Part shown: piece after piece, positions 53,920 through 61,407 of the stretch | How positions within the stretch are numbered: the first letter of the stretch is position 1 | How the letters are laid out: each line of letters starts with the position of its first letter | Source: an uncultured Gemmiger sp. | Lineage (GTDB): Bacteria > Bacillota > Clostridia > Oscillospirales > Ruminococcaceae | Length of the DNA: 64,000 bases | Assembly (NCBI GenBank): GCA_934502625.1 | Contig: CAKSUQ010000001.1 | Coordinates: forward strand, 138,196-202,195 | Direction: 5' to 3' | Made by a program: the position numbers and the translations under genes | The notes under the pieces: model-generated | The model's input: only the letters and a program-made list of their open reading frames with translations | The model's database searches: none | What the model was told of the DNA's origin: nothing

Positions 53920-54816
53920 ATGGCTTTGCCTAAATATGATGAATTATATGTTCCCTTCCTTACCGTTATAAAGGATGGTAAGGCACACGCAGCAAAAGCA
54001 GTTGCTTCAGACGTTGCTGCACTGTTGCATCTTTCTGCAGAAGAGTTGGCAGAACAACTTCCGAGCCAGCGCCAAACAGTATTTCTGAATCGATTGAATT
54101 GGGCAAAAACCTACTTAAAGAAAGCCGGTTTGGTGGATTCCCCCAGTCGTGGAAGCTATGTCATTACACCGGAAGGGAAAAAGCTGATTGAAAACGGTGT
54201 AGCTATCACCAACAACTATCTGAAAAAGCATTACGCTTCTTTCGCGGCTTTTGTCGGCAACGAGGCCGTGCTTTCGAGCGCTTCCACTCCTACACAGGAA
54301 GATGTAAAAACCCCGGAAGAAAAGATGGATGCTCTTCAACAGACCATAAACGATACGCTTGCTGATGACCTACTCACTGAAATCATGCAACAGACGCCCT
54401 TGTTTTTTGAGCAGCTCGTTATCGACTTGATGAAGGCTATGGATTATGGTGACGGTTTTAAGACCAAATACAGCGGGGATGATGGTATTGACGGTGTCAT
54501 ACACGAGGACAAGCTCGGCTTCAATCTGATATATATTCAGGCTAAGCGTTGGAATCCTGATGTCACAATAGGCAGACCGGAAATTCAAAAATTTTTTGGT
54601 GCCATGATGGGGCCGCCTCGCATTGAGAAGGGATTATTCATTACGACTGCCAAGTTTTCGAAAGGTGCCAGAGACTATGCAGACGCACAGCATATTATCC
54701 TTGTCGACGGAAAACAGCTTACCTCTTTGATGATTGAATACGGTCTCGGCGTATCTGTGCAGAAGATTTATAAAGTCAAACGTATCGACAGTGACTACTT
54801 CTCCGATTCTATCTGA
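53920..54816 (+). CDS. mrr: Mrr-type restriction endonuclease
   Basis: A 298-residue nuclease of the type IV class that cuts modified DNA. The N-terminal winged-helix Mrr_N domain covers about residues 5-100 (PFLTVIKDGKAH, LNRLNWAKTYLKKAGLVDSPSRGSYVITPEGKKL). The C-terminal Mrr catalytic domain has LVIDLMKAMDYG, then DDGIDGVIHEDKLGFNLIYIQAKRW, giving the Asp and Gln-x-Lys of the PD-(D/E)XK variant. It ends with GLFITTAKFSKGARDYAD and ILVDGKQLTSLMIEYGLGV. AAAGGAG precedes the ATG. Clearly AT-richer than its neighbours and with no methylase nearby, consistent with recent gain as a stand-alone defence gene. Confidence 0.94.
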   Translation: MALPKYDELYVPFLTVIKDGKAHAAKAVASDVAALLHLSAEELAEQLPSQRQTVFLNRLNWAKTYLKKAGLVDSPSRGSYVITPEGKKLIENGVAITNNYLKKHYASFAAFVGNEAVLSSASTPTQEDVKTPEEKMDALQQTINDTLADDLLTEIMQQTPLFFEQLVIDLMKAMDYGDGFKTKYSGDDGIDGVIHEDKLGFNLIYIQAKRWNPDVTIGRPEIQKFFGAMMGPPRIEKGLFITTAKFSKGARDYADAQHIILVDGKQLTSLMIEYGLGVSVQKIYKVKRIDSDYFSDSI

Positions 54817-54927
54817 CTTTTCTTTTGTTCAAACTCTGTTTCCTGCTTGTTCACGATTTGCCCACATTTATGTGTCATACTTTACCGTAAACGATGCGGC
54901 AATGCCGCGAAAAGGTGGTTTTTATCA

Positions 54928-55320
54928 ATGAAAGGCTGGTTTCAGCGCTTTATGTCCGGCCGCTATGGGTTTGACCAGTTCAGCGGTTTTCTCTGCATCA
55001 GCTCGCTGATCCTCGTCGTCATCGGCGCGTGGCTGTCGCCGGTACTGTATTGGCTGGGGCTGGCGGCGCTCGTCTACAACTATTTCCGCATTTTGAGCCG
55101 CAACACCCGCAAGCGGTACGAGGAAAACCTCAAATACCTCTCCTACCAGCGCCGCGTCACAGCGTGGTTCGGCAAATATCAGATGCGCTTCAAGCAGCGC
55201 AAGGACTACCACTACTACCGCTGCCCCAAGTGCGGCCAGCAGCTGCGCGTGCCCCGCGGGCGCGGCAAAATCAGCATCACCTGCCCGAAGTGCGGCAACC
55301 AGTTCATCAAAAAGAGTTGA
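54928..55320 (+). CDS. Membrane protein with C-terminal zinc ribbon
   Basis: A 130-residue protein. Two hydrophobic stretches (about residues 20-50: FSGFLCISSLILVVIGAWL and VLYWLGLAALVYNYF) suggest a hairpin anchor. A basic segment follows, and then a zinc ribbon with CPKCGQQLRVPRG and CPKCGNQF. The DNA- or RNA-facing role of the ribbon is not known. It stops 6 nt before the DUF5685 gene, which overlaps the J-protein gene, so the three are one unit. Confidence 0.75.
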   Translation: MKGWFQRFMSGRYGFDQFSGFLCISSLILVVIGAWLSPVLYWLGLAALVYNYFRILSRNTRKRYEENLKYLSYQRRVTAWFGKYQMRFKQRKDYHYYRCPKCGQQLRVPRGRGKISITCPKCGNQFIKKS

Positions 55321-55326
55321 CGCGCG

Positions 55327-56181
55327 ATGTTCGGATATGTTACGATTTACCGTAAGGGTCTGGCAGACGCTGAGATGGAGCGCTATCAGGCCTATTACTG
55401 CGGGCTGTGTCAGGCGCTGGGGCGGCAGTATGGCCGCACCGGTCAGCTGGCGCTGAGCTACGACATGGCGTTCACCGCCATTTTACTGACAGCGCTCTAC
55501 GACACGCCGACAGCGTTTTCTGATGGCCGCTGCGCACCGCATCCGCTCAAAAAGCGGCCGCGCGCCGACAACGAGTTTCAGGCCTATGCCGCCGACATGA
55601 CCGCTGCGCTGGCCTACTACAACTTTCTGGACGACTGGCAGGACGACCACCGCCGTACCAGTCTGGCGCAGGCGCAAAAGCTGGAACCGTATCTGCCCGC
55701 CCTGCGCGAGCGCTGGCCGCGCCAAATGCAGACGATGACCGCGATGCTGGACAAACTGAACGCGCTGGAAAGTGCGGGCAGTCACGACCTTGACGCGCTG
55801 TGCAACACCTTCGGCGCACTGTTAGGCGAGGTATTCGCCTGCCGCGACGACATCTGGGCACCCGCCCTGCGCGGCATGGGGCAAGGGCTGGGGGCGTTCA
55901 TCTACCTGATGGACGCCTACGACGATCTGGAAAAGGACAGTAAAAAAGGGCGTTTCAACGCGCTGCGCCAGCTGGCGGACGAGCTTTCGCCCACCGCATA
56001 TGAGCAGCGCTGCCACGAGCTGCTGACGCAGCAAATGGGGCGCTGTGCGCAGCAGTTTGAAATGCTGCCGATTTTGAAAGATACCCCGGAGGGGAAACTA
56101 TTGTACAACACGATCTATTCCGGCGTGTGGAGCAAATACGCGCTGGTACGCAAACACCGGGAGGGGCGCAGACATGACTGA
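55327..56181 (+). CDS. DUF5685 family protein
   Basis: A 284-residue mainly helical protein. It has the family start MFGYVTIYRKGLADAEMERYQAYYCGLCQALGRQYG with a Cys pair (YYCGLCQ) and a later YYNFLDDWQDD helix with clustered acidic residues. A GLGAFIYLMDAYDDLEKDSKKGRFN segment also resembles acidic metal or polyprenyl-binding helices. Function undescribed. It overlaps the J-domain gene by 8 nt, an association that is also seen in relatives as far as I recall. Confidence 0.75.
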   Translation: MFGYVTIYRKGLADAEMERYQAYYCGLCQALGRQYGRTGQLALSYDMAFTAILLTALYDTPTAFSDGRCAPHPLKKRPRADNEFQAYAADMTAALAYYNFLDDWQDDHRRTSLAQAQKLEPYLPALRERWPRQMQTMTAMLDKLNALESAGSHDLDALCNTFGALLGEVFACRDDIWAPALRGMGQGLGAFIYLMDAYDDLEKDSKKGRFNALRQLADELSPTAYEQRCHELLTQQMGRCAQQFEMLPILKDTPEGKLLYNTIYSGVWSKYALVRKHREGRRHD

Positions 56182-56917
56182 TCCGTACAGTGTATTGGGC
56201 ATCACCCCCGGTGCCGACGATGAGACGATCAAAAAAGCCTACCGCCAGAAGTGCAAGCAGTATCACCCCGATCTGCACCCCGACGACCCGTCGGCAGAGG
56301 AGCATTTCAAGGAGGTGCAGGCCGCCTACAGTGAAATCATGCGGATGAAGCAGGGCGGCGGCGCGGGCTGCCAGCAAAGCGGGCAGGGCTACAGCCAGAG
56401 CGGCTACGGCCAGCAGTACCAGAATCCGTTCGGCGGCGGCAGTTCCGGCTTCGGCTATGGGCCGTTCGGGTTCGGCTATTACAGCACAAGCAGTTCGGCC
56501 GGGCGGCAGAGCTACGGCGGTGCGACCGGCGACCCAGAGCTGCGCGCAGCGGCAAACTATATCCGCAGCGGCTTCTACGAAGAAGCCATGAACACGCTGA
56601 ACGGCATCCCGACGGCCAACCGCACGGCGCAGTGGCATTACTACGCGGCGCTGGCAAATCAAGGCTTGGGCAACAACATCCGCGCGCAGGAGGAAGCCCG
56701 CACAGCCGTCTCGATGGAGCCGAACAACTACGCGTATCAAAACTTGCTCGACCAACTGCAAAGTCCGGGGCGCAGCTACGCGAACTATCAGCAGCCCTAC
56801 GCCCAGCCCAGCGGCCGGCCGGGGCAGTTTTGCCTGTCGTTCTGGATGTATCTGCTATTCTGCAACATCCTGAGCTGGTGCTGCTGCGGCGGCAGAGGCG
56901 GGTTCTTTATCTGCTGA
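56174..56917 (+). CDS. J-domain (DnaJ-like) protein with hydrophobic C-terminus
   Basis: A 247-residue Hsp70 co-chaperone. The J domain covers residues 1-65 with the HPD motif in CKQYHPDLHPDDPSAEEHFKEVQAAY. A Gly/Ser/Tyr/Gln-rich linker follows, then a TPR-like helical part (AANYIRSGFYEEAMNTLNGI). The C-terminal hydrophobic Cys-rich end (LSFWMYLLFCNILSWCCCGG) could anchor it to the membrane. It lacks the DnaJ zinc fingers, so it is a specialised type III J-protein. Confidence 0.88.
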   Translation: MTDPYSVLGITPGADDETIKKAYRQKCKQYHPDLHPDDPSAEEHFKEVQAAYSEIMRMKQGGGAGCQQSGQGYSQSGYGQQYQNPFGGGSSGFGYGPFGFGYYSTSSSAGRQSYGGATGDPELRAAANYIRSGFYEEAMNTLNGIPTANRTAQWHYYAALANQGLGNNIRAQEEARTAVSMEPNNYAYQNLLDQLQSPGRSYANYQQPYAQPSGRPGQFCLSFWMYLLFCNILSWCCCGGRGGFFIC

Positions 56918-56930
56918 GTATACAAAAATA

Positions 56931-56968
56931 CAGCGCTGTGACTGATTGGGTCACAGCGCCGTTTGTTT
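56931..56968 (+). terminator. Terminator of the J-domain gene cluster
   Basis: Hairpin GCGCTGTGAC/GTCACAGCGC followed by GTTTGTTTTATTTG. Confidence 0.85.
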
Positions 56969-56972
56969 TATT

Positions 56973-57192
56973 TGTAGGGGAGGGATTTATCCCTCTCGTG
57001 AATGTTCCCGTTGACATAGCGTTGCATGGGCGGTATATCAGAAGGTTTGTAGGGAGCGGTCTTGACCGCTCCGGGCAGCGTGAAGGCAGTCACAAAGTTC
57101 CTGCGGAGGGGTCAAGACCCCTCCCTACAGAGCAAAAGATGAAGTTGCGATAAAGGCAATGTGCGCGGGAGGGATGAATCCCTCCCCTACAG
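56973..57192. repeat. Cluster of four palindromic repeats
   Basis: Copies at 56973-56998, 57048-57073, 57105-57130 and 57166-57192. Cores are GGGATTTATCCC, GCGGTCTTGACCGC, GGGGTCAAGACCCC and GGGATGAATCCC, with GTAGGG or CCCTAC flanks. The 270-bp gap holds no gene; the last copy overlaps the end of the cysteine-cluster gene. Confidence 0.8.
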
Positions 57193-57870
57193 GATATGGT
57201 CAAGCAATGGCATCAAAACATCCACATTCTGACAAAACTGCGGGTAGAACTCATCCCCCAGCGAATAGTCGTAGTAGAGCGCACGCTCGATGCGCTTGAC
57301 GGCGGCGGCAAAATGCGGGTTGTCCCGCCCGCCAGCCGCCTGCAATTTGCGGGAAAGCTGGGTGCAGACCACCGCCCAGCGGGCGTCGATGCCTGCGCGG
57401 TCGGTGACGGCGGCATCGTCAAGGTAGTTCTGCAGTGTGCGCCCTTCCCCTGTCCGTGCGCCGCAAAGCGGTGTCTGTACGTAATATTCCATCTTGGCGG
57501 TCGCCGTGTCGATGCTCTGCCCCAGCGGGTAGAGCGCGCAGGCCAGCGGGCGTGCCGCGTGGATGGCGCAGGCGCTGCCCTCAAAAAAGCGGCAGTTGCC
57601 GGTCTTGGGGTCGGGTGTCAGACGCAGGGCGGGCAGGCAGAGTGTGTCCGCCACATAGCTTTTGCAGAACGCCGCCGCCACGATGCGGGGCGACAGTCGC
57701 AGCCTCCGTGCGATGCGGTAGAGGTCATACCCCGACAGCACCAAATCGCGCCGCCTGCGGCAGCAGTCTCCACAGCCCGCGCAGGCAAAGTCGAAGCAAT
57801 CCCCTGCCGCCAAGTGCGGGCAGACGTCCCAGTTTTCGCCGCCGCGCCCCGGCTCTACGTTCAGGCTCAC
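57187..57870 (-). CDS. YkgJ-type cysteine cluster protein
   Basis: A 227-residue protein of the Fe/Zn-chelating cysteine cluster family. The cluster is in FDFACAGCGDCCRRRRDLVLS, with further cysteines in CRFFEGSACAIHAARPLACALYPLG (the family ARPxxCRxFP-like end). A GTG start at 57870 overlaps the stop of the upstream gene (GTGA), and GAGG lies 7 nt ahead. Metal bound and function unknown; the family is often found in anaerobes. Confidence 0.85.
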   Translation of the reverse strand: MSLNVEPGRGGENWDVCPHLAAGDCFDFACAGCGDCCRRRRDLVLSGYDLYRIARRLRLSPRIVAAAFCKSYVADTLCLPALRLTPDPKTGNCRFFEGSACAIHAARPLACALYPLGQSIDTATAKMEYYVQTPLCGARTGEGRTLQNYLDDAAVTDRAGIDARWAVVCTQLSRKLQAAGGRDNPHFAAAVKRIERALYYDYSLGDEFYPQFCQNVDVLMPLLDHIL

Positions 57871-58337
57871 AGCTGCACCTCGTTCTCGCGCGGGTGGGCT
57901 TCGATATACGCCCCCAGAATGTCCGCTGCAAGGCGGCACAGTTCCGGGCAGGGGCGCTTTTTGTAATATTCCTCGGTGCGGGGGCTGGCAACCGGGCTGC
58001 CCTCGGCCTGTTTTAAGCCCAGCAGTTCCCGGCAGATCAGGCTGCCCCTGCCGTTCCGGGTCTTGTACTCGGCAGCAAGCGCCTGCACCTCGGTGTAGAG
58101 CGCAGTTTTCTTGGCCGGATCGTCGCTGCCGTAAAGAGCCCCCAGCACCAGCGTAATGCCGGAGAAGGCGCCGCAGACCTCGCGCATACGGCCAAAGCCA
58201 CCGCCAAACCCCGCAGAAAGCTGCAGCACCTGCTTTTCGGTCATACCCATTTCTTCCGCGAATGCCACCGCCACCGACTGACAGCAGTTGTATCCTTTAT
58301 AAAATGCCGCATACGCGCGGTCGCCATAGATGCTCAT
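57867..58337 (-). CDS. C-GCAxxG-C-C family redox-type protein
   Basis: A 156-residue protein with conserved cysteines: YNCCQSVAVAFAEEMG, then GFGGGFGRMREVCGAFSGITLVLGALYG, and later CRELLGL and RPCPELCRLAADIL. This is the pattern of the C_GCAxxG_C_C family, thought to bind metal or act in redox reactions in anaerobes. ATG at 58337 has AAGGA ahead. Coupled to the YkgJ-type gene by GTGA overlap; the two cysteine-rich proteins probably work together. Confidence 0.88.
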   Translation of the reverse strand: MSIYGDRAYAAFYKGYNCCQSVAVAFAEEMGMTEKQVLQLSAGFGGGFGRMREVCGAFSGITLVLGALYGSDDPAKKTALYTEVQALAAEYKTRNGRGSLICRELLGLKQAEGSPVASPRTEEYYKKRPCPELCRLAADILGAYIEAHPRENEVQL

Positions 58338-58467
58338 AGTTTGTTTTCCTTTCCAAAGTTTCCCCTTAAGGGGGGAGACTTTTAAGTTGTGTATTGTAAG
58401 CATACCGCAAAATCCGACGCTTGAAAAGCCCTGAATTTAAATTTTTTGTTAAAACGCCGTGGAAGGG

Positions 58468-58496
58468 TTGCACTTTATAAAAAAGAGTGCTAAACT
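58468..58496 (+). promoter_or_regulatory. Promoter of htpG
   Basis: TTGCAC (58468-58473), 17-nt spacer, TAAACT (58491-58496), directly followed by the CIRCE element. Confidence 0.75.
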
Positions 58497-58500
58497 AGCT

Positions 58501-58527
58501 TTAGCAGTTGAAATAAACGAGTGCTAA
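58501..58527 (+). promoter_or_regulatory. CIRCE element (HrcA operator)
   Basis: TTAGCAGTT-N9-GAGTGCTAA against the consensus TTAGCACTC-N9-GAGTGCTAA: right arm perfect, two mismatches in the left. It covers the likely transcription start of htpG. An additional GAGTGCTAA half-site lies at 58485-58493 within the promoter. Confidence 0.85.
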
Positions 58528-58556
58528 TTTCATTTGTATAAGTGAGGTTTTCTACT

Positions 58557-60458
58557 ATGGCTATGCGTCAATTCAAGGCCGAGAGCAAAAAGCTGCTTGA
58601 CCTGATGATCAATTCTATCTATACAAACCGCGAGATCTTCCTGCGCGAGCTGATCTCCAACGCGTCGGACGCCTGCGACAAGCGCTACTTCAAAAGCCTG
58701 ACCGATACGTCCGTCGGCATCACAAAGGATGACCTGAAGATCCATGTCCAGCCTGACAAGGACAGCCGCACGCTGACGATCCGTGATAACGGCATCGGCA
58801 TGACGAAGGAAGATCTGGAAAAGAACCTTGGCACGATTGCGAAGTCCGGCTCCCTCGACTTCAAGACCGAGAACCAGAGCGACAACATTGACATCATCGG
58901 CCAGTTCGGCGTCGGCTTCTACTCTGCCTTTATGGTGGCGAAGAAGGTCACCGTCATCTCCCGCGCCGAGGGCGCTGACACTGCTTGGAAGTGGGAGTCC
59001 ACCGGCGTCGAGGGCTACACCCTGACCGAGGCCGACAAGGACGACGTTGGCACTGAGATCATCCTTGTGCTGAAGGACGACACCGATACCGACAAATACA
59101 GCGAGTATCTGGAAGAGTACGAGATTGCGAACCTCGTCAAGAAGTACAGCGACTACATCCGCTTCCCCATCACGATGTACCGCGAGAAGTCCCGCCAGAA
59201 ACCGAAGCCTGAGGACGCCGGTGACGACTACAAGCCGGAGTACGAGACCTATACCGAGCTGGAAACGCTGAACAGCATGGTGCCCATCTGGAAGCGCCCG
59301 AAGAGCGAGGTCAAGGACGAGGACTACAACGAGTTCTACAAGAACAAGTTCATGGACTACACCGACCCGCTGCGTGTAATCACCAGCCGCACCGAGGGCA
59401 CCGCGACCTACACCGCACTGCTGTTCATTCCCGGCTCCACCCCGTATGACTACTACACGAAGGAGTACGAGAAGGGTCTGGCACTGTACGCCTCCGGCGT
59501 TATGATCATGGAGAAGTGCGGCGACCTGCTTCCCGACTACTTCAGCTTCGTCAAGGGCGTTGTGGACAGCGAAGACCTGAGCCTGAACATCAGCCGTGAG
59601 ACGCTGCAGAAGGACAATCAGCTCAAGCTGATGCGCAACTCTCTGGAAAAGAAGATCAAGAACGAGCTGCACGCAATGCTTGTCAACGACCGCGACAAGT
59701 ACGAGACCTTCTGGAAGAGCTTTGGCCGCCAGATCAAGTTTGGCATTTACGGCGACTACGGCATGCACAAAGACCTGCTGGCTGACCTGCTGATGTTCTA
59801 CTCCGCCAAGGAGAAGAAGCTTGTCACGCTGGACGAGTACGTCGATAAGATGCCCGAAGGCCAGAAGTGCATCTACTTTGCTGCGGGCGACGACACTGAC
59901 CGCCTCGGCAAGCTGCCCAACGCCCAGCTGGTGCTGAGCAAGGGCTACGATCTGCTGCTGTGCACCGAGGATGTCGACGAGTTCTGCCTGCAGATGATGC
60001 GCGACTACAAAGAGAAGGAGTTCAAGAACATCAACTCCGGCGATCTGGGCTTGGAGACCGAGGACGAGAAGAAAGCCGCCGAGGCTGCCGAGACCGAGAA
60101 CAAGGATCTGTTCGAGGAGATCAAGAAGGCACTGAACGGAAAGGTCAAGGAAGTCAAGGTCAACCCCACCCTGCAGGAGCACCCTGTCACGTTGAGTGCC
60201 GAAGGCGGTATCTCGATGGAGATGGAGAAAGTTCTGCGCCGTATGCCGAACGCTGAGGGCGTTGAGAGCACAAAAGTGCTGGAGCTGAACCCGAACCACA
60301 CGGTCTTTGCAGCGCTGAAGACCGCCCACGCTGCCGGTGACAGCGACAAGGTCGCCAAGTACGCCGAGCTGCTGTACGATCAGGCGCTGCTGATCGCAGG
60401 CCTGCCCATCGATGACCCTGTTGCGTATGCGCAGCTGGTCTGCGGATTGATGCAGTAA
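58557..60458 (+). CDS. htpG: Chaperone protein HtpG (Hsp90)
   Basis: ATP-dependent cytosolic chaperone of 633 residues. GHKL ATPase motifs are visible: ELISNASDACDK, IRDNGIGMTKEDL, and GQFGVGFYSAFMVA. The middle domain has IWKRPKSEVKDEDYNEFYK and the SLNISRETLQ region, and the C-terminal dimerisation domain ends in LVCGLMQ. The ATG at 58557 has GAGG 9 nt upstream. Monocistronic, under a CIRCE element and with a strong terminator. Confidence 0.97.
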   Translation: MAMRQFKAESKKLLDLMINSIYTNREIFLRELISNASDACDKRYFKSLTDTSVGITKDDLKIHVQPDKDSRTLTIRDNGIGMTKEDLEKNLGTIAKSGSLDFKTENQSDNIDIIGQFGVGFYSAFMVAKKVTVISRAEGADTAWKWESTGVEGYTLTEADKDDVGTEIILVLKDDTDTDKYSEYLEEYEIANLVKKYSDYIRFPITMYREKSRQKPKPEDAGDDYKPEYETYTELETLNSMVPIWKRPKSEVKDEDYNEFYKNKFMDYTDPLRVITSRTEGTATYTALLFIPGSTPYDYYTKEYEKGLALYASGVMIMEKCGDLLPDYFSFVKGVVDSEDLSLNISRETLQKDNQLKLMRNSLEKKIKNELHAMLVNDRDKYETFWKSFGRQIKFGIYGDYGMHKDLLADLLMFYSAKEKKLVTLDEYVDKMPEGQKCIYFAAGDDTDRLGKLPNAQLVLSKGYDLLLCTEDVDEFCLQMMRDYKEKEFKNINSGDLGLETEDEKKAAEAAETENKDLFEEIKKALNGKVKEVKVNPTLQEHPVTLSAEGGISMEMEKVLRRMPNAEGVESTKVLELNPNHTVFAALKTAHAAGDSDKVAKYAELLYDQALLIAGLPIDDPVAYAQLVCGLMQ

Positions 60459-60476
60459 GCCAGATATAAATAGAAT

Positions 60477-60521
60477 GAGCGCCTATCCGGATCGATTTTC
60501 GGATAGGCGCTCGTTTTGTTT
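60477..60521 (+). terminator. Terminator of htpG
   Basis: Long hairpin GAGCGCCTATCCG/CGGATAGGCGCTC followed by GTTTTGTTT. Confidence 0.9.
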
Positions 60522-60525
60522 GATT

Positions 60526-60555
60526 TGTAGGGGAGGGACTTATCCCTCCCCTACA
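60526..60555. repeat. Palindromic repeat of the GTAGGGG family
   Basis: The most complete copy: TGTAGGGGAGGGA and TCCCTCCCCTACA form a 13-bp perfect stem around CTTA. Confidence 0.8.
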
Positions 60556-60576
60556 GCCAAACCGCAAATCTATAGC

Positions 60577-61407
60577 TTACACAAACGGATTATAAAACCG
60601 TCCAAACTTAATCGTCACGGTCAGGCTAACCAGCAACAGCACGACGCCGATGCCAAGGGCAATAAAGTCGCGGCGGGCGAAGGGGCGGCGGGTGTACCAG
60701 GTGCGCTTGTCGCTTTTACCGAAGCCGCGCAGCTCCATGGCGTTGGAGATCGTATCGATACGGTTCAGGCTCGTCAGAATCAGGGGCAGCAGAATGCTGA
60801 CCGAGTTTTTCAGCCGCTTGAAGAACGGCTCGCTGCGGCCAAGCTCGACGCCGCGCGCCTGCTGTGCCTGACTGATGCTGTGATAGTCACGCTGAATATC
60901 CGGAATATAGCGCAGCGCGATAGCAACCGAGTAACCGACCTTGTACGAAACGCCAATGCTGTTCAGGCTGGCGGCGAACTCGCTGGGGTTCGTGGCCGAG
61001 ATGAACAAAATCGCCACCGGCAGCGCCACGAAATATTTCAGCGAGATATTAAACATGTAAAACAGCTGCTCCGCTGTCAGGTCGTATCGCCAGAACAGAT
61101 GGCAGAGCACCGTGCGGGTGCCGTAGAGCGTCGTGCCCTGATTCGGATCAAACAGGAAGATGAACAAATCGTTCAGCGCCAGAAACACCAGCATAAAGAC
61201 CAGCATAAAGCGAACTTCCCGCAGCTTGATGTGGCTGAGCTTGAACGCGCCAAAGCTGACGGCCATCAGCCCCAACAGCACCCACGTGTTGTAGGTAATC
61301 ATGCTGGCGAAGGTGAACAGCAGGAAGAAGGCCAGCTTCGTCGTGCCGGTCAGCTCGTGCACTACGCTCTTGCGGGGCAGGTAATTCAAAACGGTATTAG
61401 CAGCCAT
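60577..61407 (-). CDS. ecfT: ECF transporter transmembrane component EcfT
   Basis: Membrane subunit that couples the ATPases to exchangeable S components. A 276-residue protein with about five hydrophobic segments; the coupling helices carry SQAQQARGVELGRSEPFF (A-R-G box) and ISNAMELRGFG (second A/E-R-G box). The ATG at 61407 has GAGG 9 nt upstream and overlaps the end of the EcfA gene by 11 nt. Last gene of the S-A-T module. Confidence 0.94.
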   Translation of the reverse strand: MAANTVLNYLPRKSVVHELTGTTKLAFFLLFTFASMITYNTWVLLGLMAVSFGAFKLSHIKLREVRFMLVFMLVFLALNDLFIFLFDPNQGTTLYGTRTVLCHLFWRYDLTAEQLFYMFNISLKYFVALPVAILFISATNPSEFAASLNSIGVSYKVGYSVAIALRYIPDIQRDYHSISQAQQARGVELGRSEPFFKRLKNSVSILLPLILTSLNRIDTISNAMELRGFGKSDKRTWYTRRPFARRDFIALGIGVVLLLVSLTVTIKFGRFYNPFV

